The notes: generated by a model from the sequence alone, not told the origin. DNA of 39,562 nucleotides from a virus (IMGVR_UViG_3300021961_000233:1-39562), one strand, 5' to 3'. Positions 18,218 to 26,929 are shown, counted from the stretch's first letter. Program-made: numbers and translations.

Positions 18218-19270
18218 ATGGCAGAAACAAAAGAATTAGCAGATTTAATATATGATGGTCTTCCTGCTGGAACTCCTGGAAGTGTTTCGGGCAACGAAGG
18301 ATTTAAAATTCCTTCAGGCACAACTGCGCAAAGACCAAGCTCTCCTACAAATGGTCAGATTCGTTATAATACTACCACAAATGTTTTAGAGGCCTATATA
18401 AGTGGTAGCTGGCTTACGGTAGTAGAACCAATTACAGGTAGTGGTGGCACAGAAGTTACTTCTGGAGGGTACAAATATCATACTTTTACGTCCTCAGATA
18501 GCTTTGTAGTAAGTGGTGGAAGTTTAAGTATTGATTACTTAATGATTGCTGGAGGTGGTGCGGGTGCTACTTATGGAGGAGGCGGAGGCGCTGGTGGACT
18601 GTTAAGTGGCTCTACAAGTCTTAATGCTGGTACTCATTCTATAGTAATTGGTGCTGGTGGTGCTGGTGCTGCAAATGCCCTCGGCGACAGTGGAAGCGAT
18701 ACTACTTTTAATAGTAATACTGCTATAGGTGGAGGCAGAGGTGGATGGGGTACTGGTGGGCCTGCTACTGGAGGTTCTGGAGGCGGAGGTAGCTATCACG
18801 ATGGTGGCGCCTACGTAGGGGCTTCTGGAACTTCTGGACAAGGAAATGCAGGCGGAAATGGGGGTATGAATGGCACAACAAATATATATGTTGGAGGCGG
18901 AGGCGGAGGTGCTAGTGCTGTTGGTGGTACTGCAAGTGTAGGTTCAGCTACAGCAGGAAATGGAGGAGCAGGCACAAATTCATACTCTACCTGGGCAACT
19001 GCAACATCTACTGGTGCTTCTGGATACTATGCTGGAGGTGGAGGTGGGGGAGCTCCATATGGTCCAGGAACGTATGCTACTCAATATTCAGGGGATGGCG
19101 GCGCTGGAGGCGGAGGTAATGGCACGGGCGGAAATAATAGACCTAATGGTGCTGGAATTAGTGGAACAGCAAATACTGGAGGCGGGGGCGGTGGAACTGG
19201 GTATCAATCGGGTCACTATGCTGGAGGCAGCGGTGGCTCAGGTATAGTAATTATAAGGTATGCAACCTAA
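18218..19270 (+). CDS. Polyglycine-rich receptor-binding adhesin
   Basis: 350 residues with TAGGAG just before ATG 18218. The N-terminal part (GFKIPSGTTAQRPSSPTNGQ, IRYNTTTNVLEAYISGSW) is a fibre-tip module found in many phages. From about residue 110 to 342 the protein is dominated by Gly runs (GGGGGG blocks) separated by short variable loops, ending GGSGGSGIVIIRYAT. T2/T6-type gp38 adhesins stack glycine-rich strands and present hypervariable loops for receptor binding; this protein has the same organisation, though homology is not shown. As the most distal adhesin of the operon it is a strong candidate for host-range determinant. Confidence 0.7.
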   Translation: MAETKELADLIYDGLPAGTPGSVSGNEGFKIPSGTTAQRPSSPTNGQIRYNTTTNVLEAYISGSWLTVVEPITGSGGTEVTSGGYKYHTFTSSDSFVVSGGSLSIDYLMIAGGGAGATYGGGGGAGGLLSGSTSLNAGTHSIVIGAGGAGAANALGDSGSDTTFNSNTAIGGGRGGWGTGGPATGGSGGGGSYHDGGAYVGASGTSGQGNAGGNGGMNGTTNIYVGGGGGGASAVGGTASVGSATAGNGGAGTNSYSTWATATSTGASGYYAGGGGGGAPYGPGTYATQYSGDGGAGGGGNGTGGNNRPNGAGISGTANTGGGGGGTGYQSGHYAGGSGGSGIVIIRYAT

Positions 19271-19285
19271 TAGGAGAAAAATAAA

Positions 19286-19651
19286 ATGGCACATTTTGCA
19301 AAAGTAGTAAATGGAGTAGTAGCGCAGGTTATTGTAGCTGAACCTGAGTTTTTTAATACATTCGTAGATTCAAGTCCTGGTACTTGGATACAAACTAGCT
19401 ATAACACAAGAGGCGGGATTCACTATAATCCTGAAACTGGAGAACCAGATGATGGAGTTGCACTTCGTAAAAACTATGCCGGTATAGGAAGTATTTACGA
19501 TTCAGCTCGTGACGCTTTTTATAGCCCGCAACCTTTTGCAAGCTGGACGCTTGATGAAGATTCTTGCACTTGGCAAGCTCCTGTATCTTATCCGGATGAT
19601 GGAAATTTTTATACTTGGAACGAGGAGGCTCAGACCTGGGATGCAGTCTAG
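19286..19651 (+). CDS. Conserved phage structural-region protein
   Basis: 121 residues with AGGAG before ATG 19286. The sequence AHFAKVVNGVVAQVIVAEPE, then WIQTSYNTRGGIHY, LRKNYAGIGSIYD and ASWTLDEDSCTWQAPV, is a recognisable family spread through marine cyanophages and other marine phages and usually left unnamed. Its Trp-rich C-terminus resembles the end of the tail assembly chaperone-like protein at 14356. It follows the glycine-rich adhesin, so a role in fibre folding or attachment is plausible, not shown. Confidence 0.6.
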   Translation: MAHFAKVVNGVVAQVIVAEPEFFNTFVDSSPGTWIQTSYNTRGGIHYNPETGEPDDGVALRKNYAGIGSIYDSARDAFYSPQPFASWTLDEDSCTWQAPVSYPDDGNFYTWNEEAQTWDAV

Positions 19652-19689
19652 CATCAAAGATACTACCAAAGTAGTACAGAGCAACCAAC

Positions 19690-20169
19690 ATGATAGAGGT
19701 AGGAATAGCAATCAGCCTTGCTACGTCCGCTTTTAATGGTATTAAAAAAGCTGTTGAAGCTGGAAAAGATATAGAAGATTGTGCTGCATACTTTGGAAAA
19801 TTTTTTGATGCAAAAGATGAAATTATTAAAGCATCTACTTATAATGAAAATGCTCCTCTTTCCTCGAAATTATTTTCAGGAACAAGCATAGAGGCTCAAG
19901 CACTTGAGATAACCGCAGCTAAACACAAAGCAGCACAACTAGAAAAAGAACTTCGGGAGTTTCTTATCTATAGTGGACAAGGTGCTTTCTATCAAGATAT
20001 GATGAGGGAAAGACGTAGAATACAAAACGAACGATTTAGAGAAGCTCAGAGGCTAGCAGCCCAGAAAAAATTTTTAACTGATTTATGTATTCTTGGCGGT
20101 TTATCTGTTTTATGTATAATTGGTCTCGTAACTTGTGTTTCTTTAGTGGCGAATGCTGCTACTCTATAA
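19690..20169 (+). CDS. Helical protein with C-terminal membrane segment
   Basis: 159 residues, last gene of the plus block; only a weak CAGAG precedes ATG 19690. Residues ~55-125 are charged and helix-forming (ITAAKHKAAQLEKELREFLI, RRRIQNERFREAQRLAAQKK). Residues ~130-155 form one hydrophobic segment (ILGGLSVLCIIGLVTCVSLV) with only a short tail. The N-terminus has no signal peptide. Single C-terminal anchors occur in some lysis or membrane-remodelling proteins, but no holin or spanin family is recognisable. Its TAA lies two bases from the shared terminator hairpin. Confidence 0.55.
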   Translation: MIEVGIAISLATSAFNGIKKAVEAGKDIEDCAAYFGKFFDAKDEIIKASTYNENAPLSSKLFSGTSIEAQALEITAAKHKAAQLEKELREFLIYSGQGAFYQDMMRERRRIQNERFREAQRLAAQKKFLTDLCILGGLSVLCIIGLVTCVSLVANAATL

Positions 20170-20170
20170 A

Positions 20171-20193
20171 AAAGCCCGCACTAAGCGGGCTTT
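20171..20193. terminator. Hairpin terminator between convergent operons
   Basis: A perfect 9-bp stem, AAAGCCCGC (20171-20179) and GCGGGCTTT (20185-20193), with a five-base loop, sits between the ends of the plus and minus operons. Read leftward, the stem ends in a run of seven T, a typical Rho-independent terminator for the replication operon. Read rightward the T tract is short (TTT), so it may be weaker for the tail operon. Confidence 0.85.
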
Positions 20194-20196
20194 AAG

Positions 20197-21153
20197 TTAT
20201 CTAAAAATTTCTTGCCAACTACCAGTTGTACTGGCTCGAGAATACTCGGTGGCTCGATTTTCAAAGAAGTTTGTATGCTCTACTCCATTCAACATATAGT
20301 CCAACCAGGGCAAAGGATTTTCTGAACTATTGAAAATTTTCTTCATGCCCAGACCGAGAAGTCTGCGGTCAGCAATATATCGAATATATTCCTTCACTTG
20401 TGCACTAGTCAAATCAGGTACTTTTGCTCCCGAAAAACATAAATCAATAAAGTTATCTTCCAACTCTACAGTACGTTCTGCAGCGCAGTAGATTTCATAC
20501 TTCAAATCATCATGCCATAAGTCTTCGTTCTCTTTGATAAAAGTACGAAATAGATGGCTCATGCCTTCTACATGCAAACTCTCATCTCGAACAGACCAAG
20601 TAATAATTTGACCCATGCCTTTCATTAGATTATGACGAGGAAAATTCAATAGAATCGCAAAACTACTAAAGAGTTGCACTCCCTCTGTAAATCCAGAGTA
20701 GATAGCCATTGTCTTCGCAATGTTCATTGGTGTATCTACGCCAAAATTACTTAAATACTCATGTTTTTCAAACATTTCTCGATGTTCGGCAAACTTTTTG
20801 TACTCATCATCATCAAATCCAAGTGTTTCAAGAAGTAGTGAATATGCTTCCTGATGCACAGCTTCCATCGAAGCGAAAGCTGCAAGCATCATTCGCACTT
20901 CAGGCTGTTTAAATGTAGGTAGATAATGCTTTGCATATCCACAGCATACGTCTACATCCGCCTGAGTAAAAAACCTAAAAATAGAGTTAATCAAACTACG
21001 ATTTTCAGGCGTGAGTTTTTCTCTATAATCTCTCAAGTCATCTGCAAGATTGACTTCGCTTGGAAGCCAATGCATATGCTGTTGAGTCTTATAGTATTCA
21101 AAAGCCCACGGATAATTAAACGGTTTGTAATAATTTCTTTCTTCTAATAACAT
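20197..21153 (-). CDS. nrdB: Ribonucleotide reductase class I small (radical) subunit
   Basis: 318 residues. The di-iron ligands can all be placed: Asp66, Glu97 and His100 (MEAVH), Glu157 (GFTEG), Glu191 and His194 (RDESLH), at the E. coli NrdB spacings. Tyr104, four residues after His100, is in the position of the radical Tyr122, so it is not one of the Tyr-less classes. It makes the radical used by NrdA to reduce ribonucleotides for phage DNA synthesis. The start is ATG 21153 with GAGGG just upstream, directly after the nrdA stop. It is the last gene before the terminator. The chain is shorter than E. coli NrdB (376). Confidence 0.93.
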   Translation of the reverse strand: MLLEERNYYKPFNYPWAFEYYKTQQHMHWLPSEVNLADDLRDYREKLTPENRSLINSIFRFFTQADVDVCCGYAKHYLPTFKQPEVRMMLAAFASMEAVHQEAYSLLLETLGFDDDEYKKFAEHREMFEKHEYLSNFGVDTPMNIAKTMAIYSGFTEGVQLFSSFAILLNFPRHNLMKGMGQIITWSVRDESLHVEGMSHLFRTFIKENEDLWHDDLKYEIYCAAERTVELEDNFIDLCFSGAKVPDLTSAQVKEYIRYIADRRLLGLGMKKIFNSSENPLPWLDYMLNGVEHTNFFENRATEYSRASTTGSWQEIFR

Positions 21154-21154
21154 T

Positions 21155-22924
21155 TTAACCCTCGCACGCTACACAAGCATTCTCGTCAAGAGACTCAAAT
21201 ATCTTCTGTCGTAAAACTTCATCTGATACATTGTCTGCTCGTTTAAATGCTTCGCTTCTCAAATAATATAGAGTTTTTACTTTCTTTTTCCACGCCATCA
21301 TATGTATAGCGTGAAGCTCTTGCTTTGATACGTTTGCAGGAAAAAATACATTCAATGACTGACTTTGGCAAATAAACTGCTGTCTATCTGCCGCCATATC
21401 AATTACCCATCTTTGGTCAATTTCTACAGCAGTCTTGAATACATCTTTTGTGTAGTCATCTAGAAAATCTAGATGTTGTACAGAGCCATTTCTTGTTACA
21501 ATACTTTGCCACACTTCGTCCGTATTCATATCCATTTCATCGAGAGCGTGTTCTAAGTATTCGTTTTTGAGAAGCGAACTTCCTGTCTTAGTTTTCTGTA
21601 CAAATGCATTAGCGCGGTAAGGTTCAATGCTTGGGCTAGTGTTACCACAAATAATACTACTGCTAGCATTAGGAGCAATAGCCAATAAATGAGCGTTACG
21701 AACACCATAGCCACGACCGTCAGGGCATTCTCCACGTTCCACAGCAAGAAGCTGAGTAGCTTTGACTGCTTCATCTTTAATCCTCTTAAACATTTTCATG
21801 TTTGAAATTTTTGCAGTAACACTCTCAAATGCAATGTTGTGCCTCTGCAAATACGCATGAAAACCCATAGCCCCAAGACCCAGACTTCTTTCCATATAAG
21901 CACTATAACGCGCTCTTTCTAGCTCATTCGGAGCTTTCTTTATAAAATACTCTAGTACATTGTCCAGCATTCTTATTAAGTCAGGAATAAACTGGTCATT
22001 GTCGCACCAAGAATCATATTCTTCCAGATTTACACTTGAAAGACAACACACTGCTGTTCTATCATTTGCAGTTGCAAGTGTAATTTCTGAACAAAGGTTT
22101 GAATGATGTACTTGTAACCCTTTTTCTTTTTGATACTCAGGCAGTGCTTCTTGTACCGTATTTTCAAACATGATATACGGCTCGCCCGTTTCGACACGAT
22201 TCTGAATAAGTTTTACCCAAAGTGTCTTTGCCGGAATAGTTTTTATAACTCGACCAGAGTGCGGGTCTTTCAATTCCCAAGTATCGTCAAATCCATCTTC
22301 TTTTGTTGCATTTTCGATAAGTTTCATGAACTTATCAGAAACAACAACACCATGATGCAAATTGATAGATTTTCTATTAATATCGCCTCCTGTTGGCTTA
22401 CGAACATCAAGAAATTCTTCAATTTCTGGGTGAGAAATATCCAAGTATGCTGCATAACTTCCTCGCCTTGTCACACCTTGTGAGAATGCTAACATTTCTG
22501 CGTCTACGACTTTCAGAAATGGAATAACTCCGGTACTTTCGGAGCCATTGCTCGTTGTCGAGCCTACACTCCGAACCCCGTTCCAACATCCGCCAATGCC
22601 TCCACCAACAGAAGATAAGAAAGCATTTTCAGTGTAATGATTAGTAATTCCATGCCTGCTATCGTCTACATAGTTAAGAAAGCAACTTATAGGCAATCCA
22701 CGAGTTGTTCCTCCATTACTTAGTATTGGAGTAGAAAACATGAACCAAAGTTGGCTTGCGTAATCATATAAACGCTGTGCATGAGCATCATCATCTGCAA
22801 AGGCTTTTGCGGCTCTTGCAAATGCTTCCTGAGGAGAGGTTTCTCCTTCAATCATGTATCTGTCTTGGAGAGTTTTAATTCCAAATTCAGACAAATAGTT
22901 GTCACGATTATAATTTAGTTGCAC
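21155..22924 (-). CDS. nrdA: Ribonucleotide reductase class I large (catalytic) subunit, lacking the ATP cone
   Basis: 589 residues, against about 760 for E. coli NrdA. It begins close to the catalytic barrel, so the N-terminal ATP-cone (overall activity site) is absent. Active-site residues are in place: Cys81 (ISCFLNY), Asn276-Cys278-Glu280 (SNLCSE), Cys293 (AVCCLSS), the tyrosine pair 553-554 (LYYLRS) and the C-terminal thioredoxin-reducible Cys584-x2-Cys587. The start is GTG 22924 with GGGAG at good spacing, overlapping the end of the flap endonuclease gene. Without the cone, dATP feedback shutdown should be missing, which would suit continued dNTP synthesis during infection (inference from known NrdA). 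Confidence 0.93.
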   Translation of the reverse strand: MQLNYNRDNYLSEFGIKTLQDRYMIEGETSPQEAFARAAKAFADDDAHAQRLYDYASQLWFMFSTPILSNGGTTRGLPISCFLNYVDDSRHGITNHYTENAFLSSVGGGIGGCWNGVRSVGSTTSNGSESTGVIPFLKVVDAEMLAFSQGVTRRGSYAAYLDISHPEIEEFLDVRKPTGGDINRKSINLHHGVVVSDKFMKLIENATKEDGFDDTWELKDPHSGRVIKTIPAKTLWVKLIQNRVETGEPYIMFENTVQEALPEYQKEKGLQVHHSNLCSEITLATANDRTAVCCLSSVNLEEYDSWCDNDQFIPDLIRMLDNVLEYFIKKAPNELERARYSAYMERSLGLGAMGFHAYLQRHNIAFESVTAKISNMKMFKRIKDEAVKATQLLAVERGECPDGRGYGVRNAHLLAIAPNASSSIICGNTSPSIEPYRANAFVQKTKTGSSLLKNEYLEHALDEMDMNTDEVWQSIVTRNGSVQHLDFLDDYTKDVFKTAVEIDQRWVIDMAADRQQFICQSQSLNVFFPANVSKQELHAIHMMAWKKKVKTLYYLRSEAFKRADNVSDEVLRQKIFESLDENACVACEG

Positions 22925-23759
22925 TTAACAATCTCCCTTCAATATCTGATAAATTATCAGAGCCTATTGCATCATCACAATATGTAATTAAATCCATTAG
23001 TTGATAGTTTACAAGAAGCTGTTCAGCATTCTCATTCAGAGTTTGAATAAACTTATACTTACTATCTATAGGTAGAGCATCATAGATGTCCATTGCTGTA
23101 CCATAGTCACGAATCAAATCTGTAGCACGTTTAGGACCGATACCTGGAATGCCAGGAACATTATCACCTTTATCGCCTGTAAGACACTTTAAAGATATAT
23201 AATCTTCTTGGTCAATATCGTAGGAGTCAGACCAGTTATCTGCTGTAACTTCCTTCCTCGTTACATATGAGAAACGGCTTACTCCTTCTCCTACTAATAA
23301 ATCCCAGTCACGGTCACTTGAAATTAACCAAATTGTACCAAGACCATACTTCTCTTTTTCTTTTACTATGTGTGCTGCTATATCGTCAGCTTCCACACCC
23401 TTGTAGCGAAGTACAGTATATGACTCTGCAAGTTCTTCTAAAGTCCGTTCAAATTCTAAAAAGAATTGTTCAAACGCTTCTTTCTCTGCTTCTGACTGTT
23501 CGGCAAATTTTTCTTTACGATTCTGTTTATAGTCTGGGTGTATTTCTCTACGATAAGTAGAAGAACCCCAATCTGCCGTAATGATAACATTGCCACAGTC
23601 ATATGATTTTGCTAGAGATTGTACTGTTCGTATATACTCTGAGCAAAAATCTGTTCTGCCCTGATGCTTCCAACGAAATGCTAAATTCAAAGCATCTACT
23701 ATTAGTGTTGAACTGCTATCAGGGTCTATAAGTTTATCTGCAAAATTAAATGCTACCAT
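22908..23759 (-). CDS. 5'-3' exonuclease / flap endonuclease
   Basis: 283 residues of the FEN family (T5 D15, T4 RNase H, PolI N-domain). Metal-binding motifs occur in order: IVDALN (Asp22), a YKxxR-like HPDYKQNR, GVEADDIA, SSDRDWD and LTGDKGDNVPGIPGIGPK, which also contains the helix-hairpin-helix contact. It removes RNA primers and 5' flaps, a job the phage polymerase here lacks because that polymerase carries no 5' nuclease domain. The start ATG 23759 lies within the end of the resolvase-like gene and has no clear Shine-Dalgarno site, suggesting coupled translation. Confidence 0.92.
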   Translation of the reverse strand: MVAFNFADKLIDPDSSSTLIVDALNLAFRWKHQGRTDFCSEYIRTVQSLAKSYDCGNVIITADWGSSTYRREIHPDYKQNRKEKFAEQSEAEKEAFEQFFLEFERTLEELAESYTVLRYKGVEADDIAAHIVKEKEKYGLGTIWLISSDRDWDLLVGEGVSRFSYVTRKEVTADNWSDSYDIDQEDYISLKCLTGDKGDNVPGIPGIGPKRATDLIRDYGTAMDIYDALPIDSKYKFIQTLNENAEQLLVNYQLMDLITYCDDAIGSDNLSDIEGRLLSATKL

Positions 23760-24195
23760 AATTTATAAACTCTACTTTTTCTTCTTTTAGCCAATCATCA
23801 GCCAATATTATATAACATTTTAGCCAAGAAATAAAGAAATATTTGGTCTTTTCCGGCATATTTTCTGTTACAACAAAGACTTTTGACCTGTTGTATTTAA
23901 AAAATAATAGTGGTTCTTGGCCGCCCTGTTTTGCTTGGGCTTGAACCTTTATCCACCACCGTACTAAGTTATTTGTTTTTTCTTGTGTAAAAATCTTATC
24001 TGTTAATGGAGAATCGGCATAGTTTTTTACTTCAATACAAAACCTATTTTTCTCATTAGGAACATATAAGTCTCCTTTTAAGTATTCGAGAGCACCCGAA
24101 GCGGGTACTCTCTCAAACTTTAGGTTTGTATATTCTCTAAGCATATCTCGTACAAGGTATTCACCCCTTGCACCTTTAGCCCTTGAATCTACCAT
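23746..24195 (-). CDS. Hjc-like Holliday junction resolvase / PD-(D/E)xK nuclease
   Basis: 149 residues. Its first 60 residues follow the archaeal Hjc/RecB-like nuclease pattern: KGARGEYLVRDML (Glu12), RVPASGALEYLKGDL (Asp42) and then FCIEVKNY (Glu55-x-Lys57). These are the expected metal and catalytic residues. GGAAAGG precedes ATG 24195. It lies between sbcC and the flap endonuclease, in a recombination operon, so branched-DNA resolution before packaging is the likely job. A different PD-(D/E)xK nuclease role cannot be excluded. Confidence 0.75.
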   Translation of the reverse strand: MVDSRAKGARGEYLVRDMLREYTNLKFERVPASGALEYLKGDLYVPNEKNRFCIEVKNYADSPLTDKIFTQEKTNNLVRWWIKVQAQAKQGGQEPLLFFKYNRSKVFVVTENMPEKTKYFFISWLKCYIILADDWLKEEKVEFINYGSI

Positions 24196-24198
24196 ATA

Positions 24199-26001
24199 CT
24201 ACCTTTCCAAACAACTGATACTATTTTTTCTTACTATTTCTATCTTTTCTAGTAGAGGGTGAGTCCAGCCATGACTTACAATATAAGTATTTAAGTCTCC
24301 CTCTGCAAGTAATACTTCTACTAGCTTTTCTCTACCAGGTTCATCAAGTACGTTTGTTACTTCATCAAGAAATAATATGTTCAGCCTTGACTTTGATATA
24401 CTACTCATTAACTTACGAATAGCTATCAGAGTCGATGTATTTACTCTAGCGAGTTCTCCTGAAGAAAGGGCTAAAATATCTACTATACTACCGTTATCAG
24501 TAATTTGCACATTTAGTTTATCATTTTGTACTACAAACTCTAGTGTAAATCTACCATCAGAAAGTTCTGCAAGATAGGTATTTACGAGAGCTTCTAGTTC
24601 TTTTACTAAATTCTCAATTTTATAGGCGATAAGGCCATTAGTACTGAAGGCTTTTTTCAGTATCTCTAAGTTAATATTGAGTGTTTCTTCCTGATTTAAA
24701 CTTTCTTGAGCTTCTGTAAGTTGTTTTTCAAACTCATCAGTCTGCTCAAGAATTACTTGTATTCTAGTATTTCTTTTTGTTCTTTCTTCGTTTTCTTTTG
24801 TTATAGCAGTAGCTTCTGCTCTTTTCTTTTGAATCTCTGCACGAAGTTCTTTAATTCTAGTCTCAAGAGTTACTCTGTCTACTAAATTAGAAGGCAGTGT
24901 TCTGTCAATAGATTTATAAACATCTTGCCAGTTATTCTCAATACTAATTTTCTTTTCGTATAGGCGATTGTTTTCTTTTATTCTTTCTATTTCTGGTAAA
25001 ATTTCGCTATTCAACTTAGCAGTAGCTTCGTCTATCTTTGCAAGTTCTTTATTTATAAGACCCTGCTTAAACTCCGCATCTATATCCTGCTCACAAGTAG
25101 GACAATGGTCTCCAAGTTTTTCAATCTTAGAAAGAAAACTTTTTGCAGCAGTGATTTCGGACTTTAACTTACCGCCTTCACTCTGCAAGGAATCATAGGA
25201 TTCTTTACTTGTAACATTGATTTTATTCGCTTCATTAATATCAATAGACTTGAGTATCTCGATATATTTATTGTTTTGCGAAATTTTTTTATTTTTTTCC
25301 GAAATATTTTCAAATTCTATTGTGAGAGAACTTAATTCTTTCTCTTCATCTTCCGTCTCGATTTGAAAATTTAGCATTGGAAGTATGGTAGTATCACTCA
25401 CTTTATTATCATGCAACCATTTTTCAACCGTTGCAATTTTTGATTCGATACTGGTTTTACGATTAAAAGATAATCGTGCAGCCTCTTTAAATACTTCAAA
25501 CAATGTTACATATTCTTCTAAATGTAACAAATCAATTAGAAACTTTTTTCTATTTGTATCTGTTGCAGTTAGGAACTGTAAACTGCTAGTCGGATGTTGA
25601 TATACTAACTGCGTAAAAGTCTTAAAATCCACTCCAAGAACTTCTTGTATGTTTTTATAAGTATTTGTAGCAGTATGACTAGAAATGTCTTCACCGTCTT
25701 TTTCAAATTTTACCTTTATATTTGTTTTTCTATTTACAGAAACTTCATAGAATGAATCGTCTTTTGTAAAAGACAGATAAATATCATAGCCATTATTTAG
25801 TATTCGATTCGGTATATCAGCTTTCTTTATACCTTTTGAATTTTTATTATATAACGCTTCCTCAATGATTAACGGGATGGAGGACTTCCCCATCCCGTTA
25901 GTACCAATAATCTGAGTCAGAGTACTGTCATCAAGGTCTAGTTCGTTATTTGCTCCGTAACTAAAGCAGTTACTCCACTTGAGCTTTTTGAGCGTAATCA
26001 T
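24199..26001 (-). CDS. Recombination nuclease ATPase subunit, SbcC / gp46 / D13-like
   Basis: 600 residues with the Rad50/SbcC layout. Walker A GTNGMGKS is at residues 33-40, followed by QHPTSSLQFL. A coiled-coil arm (~170-470) is interrupted by a zinc hook CPTC at 300-303. The signature LSSGE is at 512-516, Walker B ILFLDE at 542-547, and the SH of the switch loop at 576-577. With the adjacent SbcD-like phosphoesterase it forms the end-processing nuclease of phage recombination-dependent replication. It is short compared with E. coli SbcC (1048) but normal for phage gp46. It overlaps the end of the SbcD gene by 32 bases. A perfect 11-bp inverted repeat covers the Walker A codons. Confidence 0.92.
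   Translation of the reverse strand: MITLKKLKWSNCFSYGANNELDLDDSTLTQIIGTNGMGKSSIPLIIEEALYNKNSKGIKKADIPNRILNNGYDIYLSFTKDDSFYEVSVNRKTNIKVKFEKDGEDISSHTATNTYKNIQEVLGVDFKTFTQLVYQHPTSSLQFLTATDTNRKKFLIDLLHLEEYVTLFEVFKEAARLSFNRKTSIESKIATVEKWLHDNKVSDTTILPMLNFQIETEDEEKELSSLTIEFENISEKNKKISQNNKYIEILKSIDINEANKINVTSKESYDSLQSEGGKLKSEITAAKSFLSKIEKLGDHCPTCEQDIDAEFKQGLINKELAKIDEATAKLNSEILPEIERIKENNRLYEKKISIENNWQDVYKSIDRTLPSNLVDRVTLETRIKELRAEIQKKRAEATAITKENEERTKRNTRIQVILEQTDEFEKQLTEAQESLNQEETLNINLEILKKAFSTNGLIAYKIENLVKELEALVNTYLAELSDGRFTLEFVVQNDKLNVQITDNGSIVDILALSSGELARVNTSTLIAIRKLMSSISKSRLNILFLDEVTNVLDEPGREKLVEVLLAEGDLNTYIVSHGWTHPLLEKIEIVRKNSISCLER
25870..25900 (-). repeat. Perfect inverted repeat over the Walker A codons of the SbcC-like gene
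   Basis: TAACGGGATGG (25870-25880) and CCATCCCGTTA (25890-25900) are exactly complementary around a nine-base loop. It lies about 100 bases into the coding sequence. The transcript can form an 11-bp hairpin here. Function unknown. Confidence 0.6.
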
Positions 26002-26929
26002 TATAAGTTCCTAGTATTGATTGTAAGTTTTCTTCTTTTATTTGTAAGATGTAAAGTAAGTATTCTACTAACTCATCTTCCATAGTCATGTCAGAAGTCA
26101 TAACTAATGAGGCTTCAGAGTTTTTCTTTACAACTTTTTTATCTAGTAACTCAGAATTTTTAACAGCAGCAAGTTCTTGTATGTCACCTTCTATTTCATA
26201 GATGGTATGGTCATATTCAGTAGGAACCATATCTTCCGGAGAAGATACAGTCCTACGAATTAATTGTGGTAAGTCAAACTTTTCCCATAACCAAGTCCAG
26301 TTATTTTCATCTATAAGTAGATAACCAGTATCTACATGATTTCTATGAAAAGAAGTAGTCATTGGACTACCTGGATATACAATGTTTCTTTGGGTGTTTG
26401 AATGAGAATGTAAGTCTCCTGCAAACACAATCGGAAATCCATCGAAACGATACAACTCTACTTCTGGTTTTACATGAGGAGGAATCTCTCCTCTAACATG
26501 AGTAAAAAGAGGCATTGTGTTGTCAAATGCCTCTATACTATTTTTTCTATGTAATTCACAGTACGGTAGTATTCCAAATTTTAGATTCTCATCTATATAT
26601 GAATTATCTACTACTGTTACCAGAGGGTTTATATCCCTTGTTGCTCTTTTTAACTGCGAAAAGAATGTCTTATTCTTTTTTGTAGCTTCATGGTTACCAT
26701 CATAAATTACCGTAGGAGTAGAAACTCCACGAACAAAAGAAAAGTATAACTCTAACTCTTCCATTGTGGGCAATCTATCAAATAAGTCTCCACCGATTAT
26801 GTGCATTACACACTCTCGTTCTATTTCTCTAACTTTATTGAAAAATAGATTGTACCTATTTAATGCCCAAGAAACTGGGACGTTCTTCTGTCCCAGTTTG
26901 ATGTGCCAGTCTGCTGTGAAGAGAATCAT
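25970..26929 (-). CDS. Recombination nuclease phosphoesterase subunit, SbcD / gp47 / D12-like
   Basis: 319 residues of the calcineurin-like phosphoesterase superfamily, with motifs in order: FTADWHI (Asp7, His9), IIGGDLFD, YDGNHE and AGDLHSHSN; the usual GHxH end motif is here GDLHSH. These bind the two metals. It is the nuclease partner of the SbcC-like ATPase that follows. ATG 26929 overlaps the end of the SSB gene by four bases (ATGA). A perfect 10-bp inverted repeat sits in codons 11-20. The role in recombination follows from T4 gp47 and T5 D12. Confidence 0.9.
   Translation of the reverse strand: MILFTADWHIKLGQKNVPVSWALNRYNLFFNKVREIERECVMHIIGGDLFDRLPTMEELELYFSFVRGVSTPTVIYDGNHEATKKNKTFFSQLKRATRDINPLVTVVDNSYIDENLKFGILPYCELHRKNSIEAFDNTMPLFTHVRGEIPPHVKPEVELYRFDGFPIVFAGDLHSHSNTQRNIVYPGSPMTTSFHRNHVDTGYLLIDENNWTWLWEKFDLPQLIRRTVSSPEDMVPTEYDHTIYEIEGDIQELAAVKNSELLDKKVVKKNSEASLVMTSDMTMEDELVEYLLYILQIKEENLQSILGTYNDYAQKAQVE
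26872..26899 (-). repeat. Perfect inverted repeat near the start of the SbcD-like gene
   Basis: AAACTGGGAC (26872-26881) and GTCCCAGTTT (26890-26899) are exactly complementary around an eight-base loop, starting 30 bases inside the coding sequence. No T run follows, so it does not look like a normal terminator. It may be an RNA hairpin affecting translation or stability. Confidence 0.55.

Noticed and set aside
18540-19260. Repetitive GGAGGCGGAGG-type DNA considered as a tandem repeat or CRISPR-like array
   Set aside because: It encodes the polyglycine runs in one open frame, with no regular repeat-spacer unit.
19395-19736. Overlapping ORFs on both strands around the 121-residue gene
   Set aside because: The 19286-19651 frame has a good ribosome site and a known family; the others are shadows.
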